Shown one piece after another: positions 1 to 5,334 of a stretch of DNA of 5,334 bases. Every line of letters begins with the position of its first letter. The stretch's first letter is position 1. The notes below the pieces were generated by a model that worked only from the letters and a program-made list of their open reading frames with translations, did not search any database and had not been told where the DNA came from. The translations under genes and the position numbers were made by a program. Origin of the DNA: JADGNZ01 sp035995985 (lineage in GTDB: Bacteria; Acidobacteriota; Thermoanaerobaculia; Gp7-AA8); the NCBI GenBank assembly GCA_035995985.1, contig DASYJY010000057.1, positions 1 through 5,334 on the forward strand, given 5' to 3'.

Positions 1-23
1 CATCATAAGCGTCCGACTGAAAT
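1..23. other. Left-edge stretch with a possible start of a further operon gene
   Basis: Beyond the hairpins, the minus strand reads GGACGCTTATGATG to the window edge. Either ATG (4-6 or 1-3) could begin another gene in the same direction, but there is no good Shine-Dalgarno sequence and no coding length to judge. This is recorded only because a next gene of the catabolic operon could start here. It is equally likely to be plain intergenic DNA. Confidence 0.15.
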
Positions 24-38
24 CGCCACTCGGTGGCG
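24..38 (-). terminator. Second short hairpin after the operon
   Basis: A perfect 6-bp inverted repeat, CGCCAC and GTGGCG, around a 3-base loop, four bases beyond the stronger hairpin. On the minus strand it is followed by ATTTCAG, only a very short T-run, so it is not a textbook intrinsic terminator. It may work with the hairpin at 43-65 to end or stabilise the operon transcript. Confidence 0.35.
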
Positions 39-42
39 CGCA

Positions 43-65
43 GAGGCGGGCGAAGCGCCCGCCTC
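43..65 (-). terminator. Strong GC hairpin directly after the amidohydrolase stop
   Basis: A perfect 10-bp inverted repeat, GAGGCGGGCG and CGCCCGCCTC, around a 3-base loop, starting 9 bases past the TAA of the last catabolic gene. Position and stem stability suggest a transcription terminator or an mRNA 3'-end stabiliser. No U-tract follows, so factor-independent termination here is uncertain. Confidence 0.55.
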
Positions 66-74
66 CACAGCGTT

Positions 75-1304
75 TTACAACCGCACGATGCCGTTGTAGG
101 TTTCCGGCCGGCGGTCGCGGAAGAACTGCCAGGTGTTGCGCACTTCGCGGATCTTGTCGAAGTCGAGATCGGCGACGACGAGCGCGTCCTGGTCGCGCGG
201 GGCGATGGCGATGATCTGCCCGCGCGGGTCGCAGAAGTAGCTCTGCCCGTAGAACTCGCCGATGTTCCACGGCGCTTCGATGCCTACGCGATTGATCGCG
301 CCCACGAAATAGCCGTTCGCGACGGCGTGCGCCGGCTGCTCGAGCTTCCAGAGATATTCGGAGAGTCCGGCCACGGTGGCCGAGGGATTCATCACGATCT
401 CCGCTCCGGCCAGGCCGAGCTCGGGCGCGCCTTCGGGGAAGTGGCGGTCGTAGCAGATGTAGACGCCGACTTTTGCGTATGCCGTTTCGAAGACCGGGTA
501 TCCGAGGTTGCCGGGGCGGAAGTAGAACTTCTCCCAGAAACCGGGAGCGACGTGCGGGATGTGGTTCTTGCGGTACTTGCCGAGGTACTTGCCGTCCGCG
601 TCGATGACGGCGGCGGTGTTGTAGTAAACGCCGGTGTCTTCCACTTCATACAGCGGCACGACGATGACCATGCTGTATTTCTTCGCGTACTCCTGCATCA
701 GCTTCGTGGTCGGACCGTCGGGGATCTTCTCGGTGGAGTCGTACCAGCGCGTGGTCTGCTCGGCGCAGAAATACGGGCCGGTGAAGATTTCCTGCATGCA
801 CAGCACCTGAACGCCCTCGGCGCCGGCCTGGTCGATGTACTTGAGCGTGCGCTCGGTCTGCGCCTCGCGAATAGTGTCGAGCGATTCGCTCGTATCGCAA
901 GCGAGGGATGTCTGGATCAAACCACCTTTGACGATTCGGGACATGCGTTTTTTCTCCGATTTGGGACTGTGGATTATCTCACGCGGGTGCTCACCAGCAA
1001 CGATGATCGTCGTCGGCGGTTCGGGTGGAGGCGGAGCCGGTTCGGGCTGCGGAATCGGCTCGGGCGTGATCGGGGCAGGTTCCGGCTCCGCATCCGGCAG
1101 CGGTTCGGGATCGGTAGGCGCCGGCATTTCAACGCCGCCGATTTCGATGATAGTCGGGACGTCGACGAAAACCGCAGGCGCCGGAATCTCAATACCAGCA
1201 ACCTCGATGGCCGTCACTGGCTTTTCGGGCGAGCGTCGCTCGACCGATTTTGGCGCCGGAAGGAAAAAGCCGAACAGCTTGCGGAAGAAGTTGGAGATCG
1301 TCAC
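75..1304 (-). CDS. N-carbamoyl amidohydrolase (beta-ureidopropionase type, nitrilase superfamily) with Pro-rich N-terminal extension
   Basis: This enzyme probably hydrolyses N-carbamoyl-beta-alanine or a related N-carbamoyl amino acid to the amino acid, CO2 and ammonia, the last step of reductive pyrimidine or hydantoin breakdown. From residue 121 on it is a full-length carbon-nitrogen hydrolase of 289 residues, the usual family size. The Glu-Lys-Cys triad is visible: Glu172 in CMQEIFTGPY, Lys246 in KYRKNHIPH and Cys284 in ICYDRHFPEG. The C-terminal NTWQFFRDRRPETY is typical of bacterial and plant beta-ureidopropionases. The ORF opens with GTG at 1304, nine bases after the permease stop, with AAGAGG (1310-1315) five bases upstream, so coupled translation is likely. 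Met121 (codon 942-944) is a second start with GGAG (954-957) nine bases upstream, giving the ordinary enzyme. Function is well supported at family level. The exact substrate (beta-ureidopropionate or N-carbamoyl-D-amino acid) and the real start are not settled. Confidence 0.9.
   Translation of the reverse strand: MTISNFFRKLFGFFLPAPKSVERRSPEKPVTAIEVAGIEIPAPAVFVDVPTIIEIGGVEMPAPTDPEPLPDAEPEPAPITPEPIPQPEPAPPPPEPPTTIIVAGEHPREIIHSPKSEKKRMSRIVKGGLIQTSLACDTSESLDTIREAQTERTLKYIDQAGAEGVQVLCMQEIFTGPYFCAEQTTRWYDSTEKIPDGPTTKLMQEYAKKYSMVIVVPLYEVEDTGVYYNTAAVIDADGKYLGKYRKNHIPHVAPGFWEKFYFRPGNLGYPVFETAYAKVGVYICYDRHFPEGAPELGLAGAEIVMNPSATVAGLSEYLWKLEQPAHAVANGYFVGAINRVGIEAPWNIGEFYGQSYFCDPRGQIIAIAPRDQDALVVADLDFDKIREVRNTWQFFRDRRPETYNGIVRL
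945..1304 (-). other. In-frame 120-residue proline/glutamate-rich N-terminal extension of the amidohydrolase
   Basis: This encodes residues 1-120 of the long form, which lie outside the nitrilase fold. It begins with an aromatic, basic, possibly amphipathic segment, MTISNFFRKLFGFFLP. Degenerate repeats follow: TAIEVAGIEIPAPA (31-44), TIIEIGGVEMPAPT (51-64) and a weaker TTIIVAG (98-104). Between the last two, roughly 62-97, is a run of Pro-Glu/Pro-Ala units resembling an extended linker. There is no stop in 120 codons, and codon third positions look G/C-rich as in the neighbours, which supports real coding. It could be a membrane or partner tether fused to the enzyme, or a remnant of a separate small gene that has run into the enzyme's frame. 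I recognise no domain family. Confidence 0.5.
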
Positions 1305-1313
1305 CGAGACCTC

Positions 1314-2816
1314 TTACGCGATCGCCGGCTCCGCATCGACGATGTCGCGCGGACGGAAGACTTTCATCAACAACAGATGCGTGATCGCGGCGACGCCGAA
1401 GCCGACGAACCAGGCGTAGTCGTACAGCGGACGAAGCGACGGGACGACCAATCCGATCCACGCGGCAACGCAGCCGAGGAGCGTCGCGAAAACGGCGCGC
1501 CAGTTCCAGCCGGCGGTGTAGCGGTAGACGCCGTCGGTGCGATAGAGGTCGCCGAGGGCGAGCTGCTTTTTACGCACGATCCAGTAGTCGACGATCATCA
1601 CGCCGCCGATGGAGCCGAGGCCGCCGGAGTAGCCGAGGAGCCAAGTGAAGATGTAGCCGGAGGGATCGGCGAGCAGGCGCCACGGCTGCATGGCGATCGC
1701 GAGCAGCCCAGTGATCAGGCCGCCGGTGCGGAAGGAGATCCATTTCGGGAAGGCGTTAGCGAAGTCGTTCGCGGGCGAGACGACGTTCGCGGCGATGTTC
1801 ACCGAGAGCGTGGCGATGACGACGGTGAACATCGAGATCGCGATGACCAGCGGCTGCTTGAACTGGGCGACCAGTTTCAGCGGATCCCACAGCTCGTTCA
1901 CGCTCATCGTCGGATAGATGACCAGCGCCGCGGAGGTGATGATCACGCCCATGGCAGCGAAGACCGTCATCGTCGTCGGCAGCGCTACCGTTTGACCAAT
2001 GGCCTGCTCGCGCTGGCTGCGTCCGAAGCGGGTGAAGTCGGGCATGTTCAGCGAGAGCGTGGCCCAGAAGCCGATCATCGCCGTCAGCGACGGGATGAAG
2101 ATCGGACGGAACTGCGCCCACGTTTCGAATTTGCCTTTCTCGTGCAACAGGTAGCCGAGGCCGTGCGCGCGCCAGACCGCCCATCCAAGGAGGAGCGCGG
2201 TCATGACCAGGACGAACGGCGCGGCCCAGTTTTCGAAACGGCGGAGGAGGTCCATGCCGCGATAGATGATCAGGATGTTCAGCGCCCAGAAGAGAAGGAA
2301 CGAGATCCACTCCGTCGTCGGATGGCCGGCGAACTTGCCGAGGAGCGACGGCCACCTGGGAAGGATCGAGGTGAAGAACGTGTGCAGCGCCTCGCCGCCG
2401 ATCCACGCCTGAATCCCGAACCAGCCGCACGCGACGATGGCGCGCATGAGCGCGGGCAGGTTGGAACCATATGTCCCGTAGCTGGCGCGCGCGAAGACGG
2501 GAAACGGGATGCCGTACTTTGTTCCGGCGTGCGAGTTGAGCAGGATCGGGACGAGCACGATCGTGTTGCCGACCAGAATCGTCAGCAGGGCCTGCCACCA
2601 GTTCATCCCCGCGCCGATCAGGCCCGACGACATCATGTAGGTCGGGATGCAATGCGCCATCGCGATCCAGAGCGCGGCGTAGTTATACGTGGTCCAGTTG
2701 CGCTGGCTCACCGGCACCGGCGCGAGGTCGTGGTTGTACAGCGCGCTGGTGCGGATGCCTTCGTCGGAGCGAAGCTCGACGCGTCCGTCAGGATGGTGGA
2801 TTAGTTGGTCTTGCAT
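1314..2816 (-). CDS. NCS1-family nucleobase/hydantoin/allantoin:cation symporter
   Basis: An inner-membrane permease of the nucleobase:cation symporter-1 family (Mhp1/allantoin permease group), likely importing the ring compound that the two neighbouring hydrolases degrade. From the ATG at 2816 it has 500 residues, the usual length, with about twelve hydrophobic segments. Family signatures are clear: YNHDLAPVP near the start, NYAALWIAMAHCIPTYM, then NSHAGTKYGIPFPVFARASYG and CGWFGIQAWIGG. Trp and Gln in WFGIQ match by position the Mhp1 substrate-stacking Trp117 and Gln121 (alignment from memory). LSLNMPDFTRFGRSQ and a C-terminal GGVMIVDYW are also typical. A TTG directly after the hydrolase stop would add 13 residues (to 2855). 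I prefer the ATG because the extra residues are unlike the family, although neither start has a good Shine-Dalgarno site. It lies 39 bases after the hydantoinase gene and 9 bases before the amidohydrolase. The substrate could be uracil, dihydrouracil, hydantoin or allantoin. Confidence 0.93.
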   Translation of the reverse strand: MQDQLIHHPDGRVELRSDEGIRTSALYNHDLAPVPVSQRNWTTYNYAALWIAMAHCIPTYMMSSGLIGAGMNWWQALLTILVGNTIVLVPILLNSHAGTKYGIPFPVFARASYGTYGSNLPALMRAIVACGWFGIQAWIGGEALHTFFTSILPRWPSLLGKFAGHPTTEWISFLLFWALNILIIYRGMDLLRRFENWAAPFVLVMTALLLGWAVWRAHGLGYLLHEKGKFETWAQFRPIFIPSLTAMIGFWATLSLNMPDFTRFGRSQREQAIGQTVALPTTMTVFAAMGVIITSAALVIYPTMSVNELWDPLKLVAQFKQPLVIAISMFTVVIATLSVNIAANVVSPANDFANAFPKWISFRTGGLITGLLAIAMQPWRLLADPSGYIFTWLLGYSGGLGSIGGVMIVDYWIVRKKQLALGDLYRTDGVYRYTAGWNWRAVFATLLGCVAAWIGLVVPSLRPLYDYAWFVGFGVAAITHLLLMKVFRPRDIVDAEPAIA

Positions 2817-2855
2817 GATGTGCGCGACATTGTGCCAGACCCCGCGAACACGCAA

Positions 2856-4241
2856 CTACCGCGGAGAAAACGCCAGGCCGCGTTTGAGGAACTTACCTTT
2901 GCCAGGCTTGCCGACATAGCGACCCTCTTCGATCACCAGCTCGCCTCGCGACAACACCGTCTTCGTAACGCCCTTCACCTTCCACCCCTCGTAGCAGGAG
3001 TAATCGACGTTCATGTGATGGGTTTTCGCGCTGATCGTTCTCTCTTCATTCGGATCGAAGATAACGATGTCGGCGTCACTGCCTACTGCGATCGTTCCCT
3101 TCCGCGGAAAAAGTCCGAAGATCTTGGCCGCAGCGGTCGAGGTGATCTCGACGAAACGATTCAGTGAGATGCGGCCTTGAGCGACACCGCCGTTGTAGAT
3201 GAGCGACATCCGCTCTTCTACGCCCGGCCCACCGTTCGGGATCTTTGAGAAGTCGTTCTTCCCCAACTCCTTCTGCTCTTTCATGCAGAACGGACAGTGA
3301 TCGGTCGCGACCACTTGGAGGTCGTTGAACTTCAGCCCGCGCCACAGCGCTTCCTGGTTCCACTTCTCGCGAATCGGCGGCGTCATCACGTACTTGGCGC
3401 CCTCGAATCCCGGCTGTTCGTAGACGCTGTAGTCGAGGAAGAGATACTGCGGACAGGTCTCGGCGTAGGCGTTGATGCCGATGTCACGCGCGCGTGTGAC
3501 CTCCTGCAGCGAGTCGTCGCAACTGAGGTGGACGATGTACACCGAGGAGTTGGCCATCTCCGCTAATGCGATGGCGCGATGAACGCCTTCAGCCTCCGCC
3601 TTGGTCGGCCGAGTCAGCGCGTGATACTTCGGCGCCGTCTTCCCGTCGGCAAGCGCCTTCTTGACGATGGCATCGATGACGACACCATTCTCCGCATGCA
3701 TGCAGATCAGCCCACCGTTCTCGCCGGCCATCCCCATGGCCTTGAAGATCGTGGCGTCATCGACCAGAAACACTCCCGGATACGCCATGAACAACTTGAA
3801 GCTGGACACCCCCTCATCGATCATCGATTTCATTTCCGGCAGTCGCTCGTCCGGAAGATCGGTGCAGATGAGATGGAAACCGTAGTCGATCGAGGTCTTA
3901 CCATCCGCCTTGGCATGCCATGCATCAACGGCCTGCTTCAGCGACTGCCCCTTCCCCTGAACCGCAAAGTCGATGATGGTGGTGGTCCCACCATGCGCCG
4001 CTGCAATCGTCCCCGTCTCAAAAGTATCCGACGCGGACGTCCCCCCAAACGGCAACTCCATATGCGTATGCGGATCGATGCCGCCGGGGATGACCAGCCG
4101 TCCCTTCGCGTCGATGACCTTGTCGGCATTCGCATCAATCGACTTCCCGATCGTGACGATGGTGCCGCCATCGATGAGAATGTCGGCGTGGTAGTCATCG
4201 ACAGCGGTGACGATGCGGCCGTTTTTGATGAGGGTGGTCAT
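2856..4241 (-). CDS. hydA: Dihydropyrimidinase / D-hydantoinase
   Basis: A cytoplasmic zinc amidohydrolase that opens dihydrouracil, dihydrothymine or 5-substituted hydantoins to N-carbamoyl amino acids, the substrates of the amidohydrolase two genes on. The 461 residues match the usual length. The binuclear metal site is complete: His58 and His60 in GGIDPHTH, the lysine expected to be carboxylated, Lys149 in SFKLFMAYPG, His182 in CMHAENG, His238 in IVHLSC, and Asp314 in ATDHCPF. Tyr154 is at the position of the family's substrate-binding tyrosine. N- and C-terminal segments (TLIKNGRIVTAVDDY; GSDADIVIFDPN) form the small beta-sandwich domain of the superfamily. The ATG start is set by a strong AAGGAGG (4246-4252) four bases upstream. 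It is the first gene of the operon, and its TAG abuts the spacer before the permease. Dihydropyrimidinase rather than allantoinase or dihydroorotase is favoured by the DPHTHMELPFGGT and SFKLFMAYPG motifs. Natural substrate choice between pyrimidines and hydantoins cannot be read directly. Confidence 0.95.
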   Translation of the reverse strand: MTTLIKNGRIVTAVDDYHADILIDGGTIVTIGKSIDANADKVIDAKGRLVIPGGIDPHTHMELPFGGTSASDTFETGTIAAAHGGTTTIIDFAVQGKGQSLKQAVDAWHAKADGKTSIDYGFHLICTDLPDERLPEMKSMIDEGVSSFKLFMAYPGVFLVDDATIFKAMGMAGENGGLICMHAENGVVIDAIVKKALADGKTAPKYHALTRPTKAEAEGVHRAIALAEMANSSVYIVHLSCDDSLQEVTRARDIGINAYAETCPQYLFLDYSVYEQPGFEGAKYVMTPPIREKWNQEALWRGLKFNDLQVVATDHCPFCMKEQKELGKNDFSKIPNGGPGVEERMSLIYNGGVAQGRISLNRFVEITSTAAAKIFGLFPRKGTIAVGSDADIVIFDPNEERTISAKTHHMNVDYSCYEGWKVKGVTKTVLSRGELVIEEGRYVGKPGKGKFLKRGLAFSPR

Positions 4242-4245
4242 GGCG

Positions 4246-4252
4246 CCTCCTT
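4246..4252 (-). promoter_or_regulatory. Strong ribosome binding site of the dihydropyrimidinase gene
   Basis: The minus strand reads AAGGAGG four bases before the ATG. This is the best Shine-Dalgarno match in the window, slightly close to the start, and it marks the entry point of the operon's translation. Confidence 0.75.
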
Positions 4253-4264
4253 GCTCACGCTATG

Positions 4265-4300
4265 CGCGCGGCAGCGCGCGATTGTAGCTCCGCATATCAA
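4265..4300 (-). promoter_or_regulatory. Possible promoter region and GC dyad upstream of the catabolic operon
   Basis: In the 80-base gap between the HEPN remnant and the dihydropyrimidinase, the minus strand contains TACAAT (4281-4286), a 5-of-6 match to a -10 box about 40 bases before the ATG. No good -35 box sits 16-18 bases upstream; TTGATA (4295-4300) looks like one but is only 8 bases away. Immediately downstream of TACAAT is a perfect dyad, CGCGCG-4 bases-CGCGCG (4265-4280), covering the likely transcription start. It could be an operator or a 5'-UTR hairpin. A promoter of the operon's own would be expected here because its neighbours upstream are functionally unrelated. Confidence 0.3.
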
Positions 4301-4321
4301 CGCCCGCAGGAGATGCGCTCT

Positions 4322-4649
4322 TCAGCGCGTGCTCAGGTATTGCCGCAGCGCCCGTGAGAGTTGGGGCATGCTGGTCGTAGCGGCTTCCCAAACGATGTCG
4401 CGATCGAGATCCATATACGCGTGGACGAGCCGGTTGCGTGTCGCAGTGATCAAAGGCCATGGAACGTCGGGCAGTTCTTCGCGCGCGGAGACCGAAAGCT
4501 TACGGCCGCTTCGCCCGCGTTCTCGATCAGCTTGACGATACCCGAGAACAGTAGACCGTCACGGTCGAAATCGTCGCGCGAGCGGCCCGCGAGAAAGCGT
4601 TCGATCTTATCGGCCGCTTCAAGGATGTGCGCAGGCGAATTGCGTCACT
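4322..4649 (-). pseudogene. hepT: HepT-like HEPN ribonuclease toxin (DUF86), frame-disrupted
   Basis: This is the toxin partner of the MNT antitoxin just upstream. Intact HepT proteins are small alpha-helical RNases that MntA silences by AMPylation of the tyrosine in the RX4HXY motif. Here the N-terminal half reads AHILEAADKIERFLAG, ending near LIENAGEAA, in one frame (codons 4644 down to about 4504; stop at 4450-4452). The C-terminal half reads KLSVSAREELPDVPW, then TATRNRLVHAYMDLDRDIVW, in another frame, ending with TGA at 4322-4324. RNRLVHAY (4415-4438) is a complete catalytic motif. Adding one base in GCGGCC (about 4504-4506) restores a continuous family-like chain. The first half also has no ATG, GTG or TTG in frame. 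A GTG at 4647-4649 overlaps the MNT stop but is out of phase by an apparent loss of two bases (or gain of one). Restored length is about 109 residues, normal for the family. True decay or sequencing errors are both possible. Confidence 0.85.
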
Positions 4650-4947
4650 CTCCTGAATACTGAACCTCCGCATTACGGACGACTTCGTCCCGGAAGTGGC
4701 GGCTCAGTTCCTTCGGCGTCCGGAGATCGACCTTGCGTCCGAGCTTTTCCGTTAGTTCGATTTCCATTCGGGCGAGCTCGAAGAGGCCCACCCGCGCTTC
4801 GTCGTTGAACTCGACCAGAATATCGACGTCACTTTCAGGCCGGAATCGGTCCGTGAGAACCGATCCGAAAAGCGCCAACTTCCGAATCTGGTTCCGCTTG
4901 CAGAATTCGACCACATACGCGGGATCGAGTTGAATGTGCGAGGCCAT
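4645..4947 (-). CDS. mntA: MntA-like nucleotidyltransferase antitoxin (MNT domain)
   Basis: A 100-residue minimal nucleotidyltransferase of the DNA polymerase beta fold, the antitoxin type found beside HEPN toxins. In characterised pairs MntA transfers AMP from ATP to the HepT tyrosine and so neutralises the RNase. The full catalytic signature is present: Gly28-Ser29, ten residues, then Asp40-Val-Asp42 (GSVLTDRFRPESDVD), plus a third carboxylate, Asp74, in KVDLRT. So the enzyme looks active. The ATG at 4947 was chosen because MASHIQLDPAYVVEF leads straight into the helix before the GS motif. The upstream reading frame stays open for another 44 codons but is low-complexity Arg-rich sequence unlike the family. 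No clear Shine-Dalgarno precedes it; TAGAAT (4956-4961) eight bases before the ATG may be a -10 box for a nearly leaderless mRNA. Its stop overlaps the expected GTG start of the HEPN gene as GTGA, the coupling typical of such pairs. Confidence 0.88.
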   Translation of the reverse strand: MASHIQLDPAYVVEFCKRNQIRKLALFGSVLTDRFRPESDVDILVEFNDEARVGLFELARMEIELTEKLGRKVDLRTPKELSRHFRDEVVRNAEVQYSGE

Positions 4948-4955
4948 CGCTGAGA

Positions 4956-4961
4956 ATTCTA
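4956..4961 (-). promoter_or_regulatory. Possible -10 box before mntA
   Basis: TAGAAT on the minus strand is a 5-of-6 match to TATAAT, eight bases before the ATG, in the 85-base gap after the upstream gene. The best -35 candidate at 16 bases spacing, CTGAAT, matches only three positions. If real, the transcript would start almost at the ATG. Confidence 0.2.
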
Positions 4962-5032
4962 GCGCGCTGCCGTGACGATTCAGCCGCCGATCCGAGTCGT
5001 GATCCAAATGTACAGACGCCGCTTCTACGCGT

Positions 5033-5334
5033 TTACGGGTTTGCGGCCGTTCGCGTGTAATGCCCCGCGAAGGTTGCATTCATTCCGAAATGGCCGTCCA
5101 CATTTCGCTCCGTGACATCGAGTGCTTTGCGCGAGAAGCGGATGACGATGCGGTAACCGTCGGCGTCGGTCCAAGAGACGGTGTCGTCTTTCAGATCCGC
5201 TTCGAAATCGAGCTCGCCGATGTTGGGGCCGTATTTTTCGTTCTTCGTGTTCCAGAGGGCGATGCCGGTCACTTTGATGCGGTTGCCGGGGAGTGACTTG
5301 ATGTCGAGCGATGCTTCGTCGTTTTCGCCGGGAC
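5033..5334 (-). CDS. Hypothetical protein, C-terminal part only (start beyond the right edge)
   Basis: The frame ending at TAA 5033-5035 stays open to the window edge, giving at least 99 residues. An in-frame GTG at 5270-5272 is probably internal, because the residues before it (SLDIKSLPGNRIKV) continue the same alternating polar-hydrophobic pattern. The chain looks beta-rich: repeated short strands such as RIVIRFSRKALDVTER and a closing GHFGMNATFAGHYTR. That ending resembles the Cys-Gly-x-Asn-x-x-x-x-Gly-x-Tyr-x-Arg end of small periplasmic or lipoprotein inhibitor-like proteins, for example those found with lysozyme-inhibitor LprI domains, but no cysteine is visible here. I would not assign a function. 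The signal peptide, if any, lies outside the window. It runs in the same direction as the MNT gene and is separated from it by 85 bases. Confidence 0.6.
   Translation of the reverse strand, partial: PGENDEASLDIKSLPGNRIKVTGIALWNTKNEKYGPNIGELDFEADLKDDTVSWTDADGYRIVIRFSRKALDVTERNVDGHFGMNATFAGHYTRTAANP

Noticed and set aside
835..1419. Plus-strand frame encoding a Gly/Ser-rich (GSGSGS) protein
   Set aside because: It is the reverse complement of the Pro/Glu codons in the amidohydrolase extension. The Gly/Ser runs are a by-product of CCG/GAA codons read backwards.
33..2804. A 923-codon open frame on the plus strand covering the amidohydrolase and most of the permease
   Set aside because: It is antisense to two genes with clear family motifs. 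Its translation is Arg/Asp/Val/Glu-rich with no recognisable domain, as expected for the complement of high-GC coding DNA.
2817..2855. TTG start for the permease immediately after the dihydropyrimidinase TAG
   Set aside because: It has no Shine-Dalgarno site and would add 13 residues not typical of NCS1 proteins. It cannot be excluded, but the ATG at 2816 is the simpler choice.
4260..4460. 66-residue minus-strand ORF starting MAFDHCDTQPARP
   Set aside because: It is a third-frame shadow of the HEPN C-terminal half. The conserved RNRLVHAY lies in a different frame.
4490..4520. Programmed ribosomal frameshift in the HEPN gene
   Set aside because: There is no X-XXY-YYZ heptamer or other slippery run at the frame change. 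A lost base in a short GC run is simpler, and the missing start codon also argues for damage or error.
3579..4535. A 318-codon plus-strand frame spanning the dihydropyrimidinase start and the HEPN remnant
   Set aside because: It is Arg/His-rich, has no motifs, and overlaps a gene with all metal ligands in place on the other strand.
4948..5079. 44-residue N-terminal extension of the MNT protein (start at 5079)
   Set aside because: It is Arg-rich and unlike the family, and it overlaps the 3' end of the upstream gene. The ATG at 4947 gives the normal 100-residue protein.

Overview
This is a high-GC bacterial window in which every supportable gene lies on the minus strand, so transcription runs from the right edge to the left. 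Dense same-strand packing, Shine-Dalgarno (SD) sites and GTG as well as ATG starts fit a Gram-negative soil or environmental bacterium. The sequence alone does not fix the phylum.

Left two-thirds (about 75-4241): a compact three-gene catabolic operon, in transcription order dihydropyrimidinase/hydantoinase (4241 to 2856), an NCS1-family nucleobase/hydantoin permease (2816 to 1314), and a nitrilase-superfamily N-carbamoyl amidohydrolase of the beta-ureidopropionase type (1304 or 944 to 75). Together they would import a cyclic ureide such as dihydrouracil, hydantoin or a pyrimidine, open the ring to an N-carbamoyl amino acid, and remove the carbamoyl group as CO2 and ammonia. Dihydropyrimidine dehydrogenase, needed to start from uracil or thymine, is not in the window. 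The last gene has an unusual 120-residue proline-rich in-frame N-terminal extension with degenerate internal repeats, and a second plausible start exactly where the normal enzyme begins. Two hairpins follow the operon.

Right third (about 4322-4947): a MntA/HepT (MNT-HEPN) toxin-antitoxin pair just upstream of the operon. The nucleotidyltransferase antitoxin is intact and carries GSX10DXD. The HEPN RNase toxin is not annotatable as one ORF: its conserved N-terminal and C-terminal parts, the latter with the RX4HXY motif RNRLVHAY, lie in two frames, and the N-terminal frame has no start codon. It is either a decayed toxin or the product of small sequence errors.

Right edge (5033-5334): the C-terminal part of an unrecognised, probably beta-rich and possibly exported small protein whose start lies outside the window.

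No tRNA, rRNA, CRISPR array, transposase or attachment site was seen.
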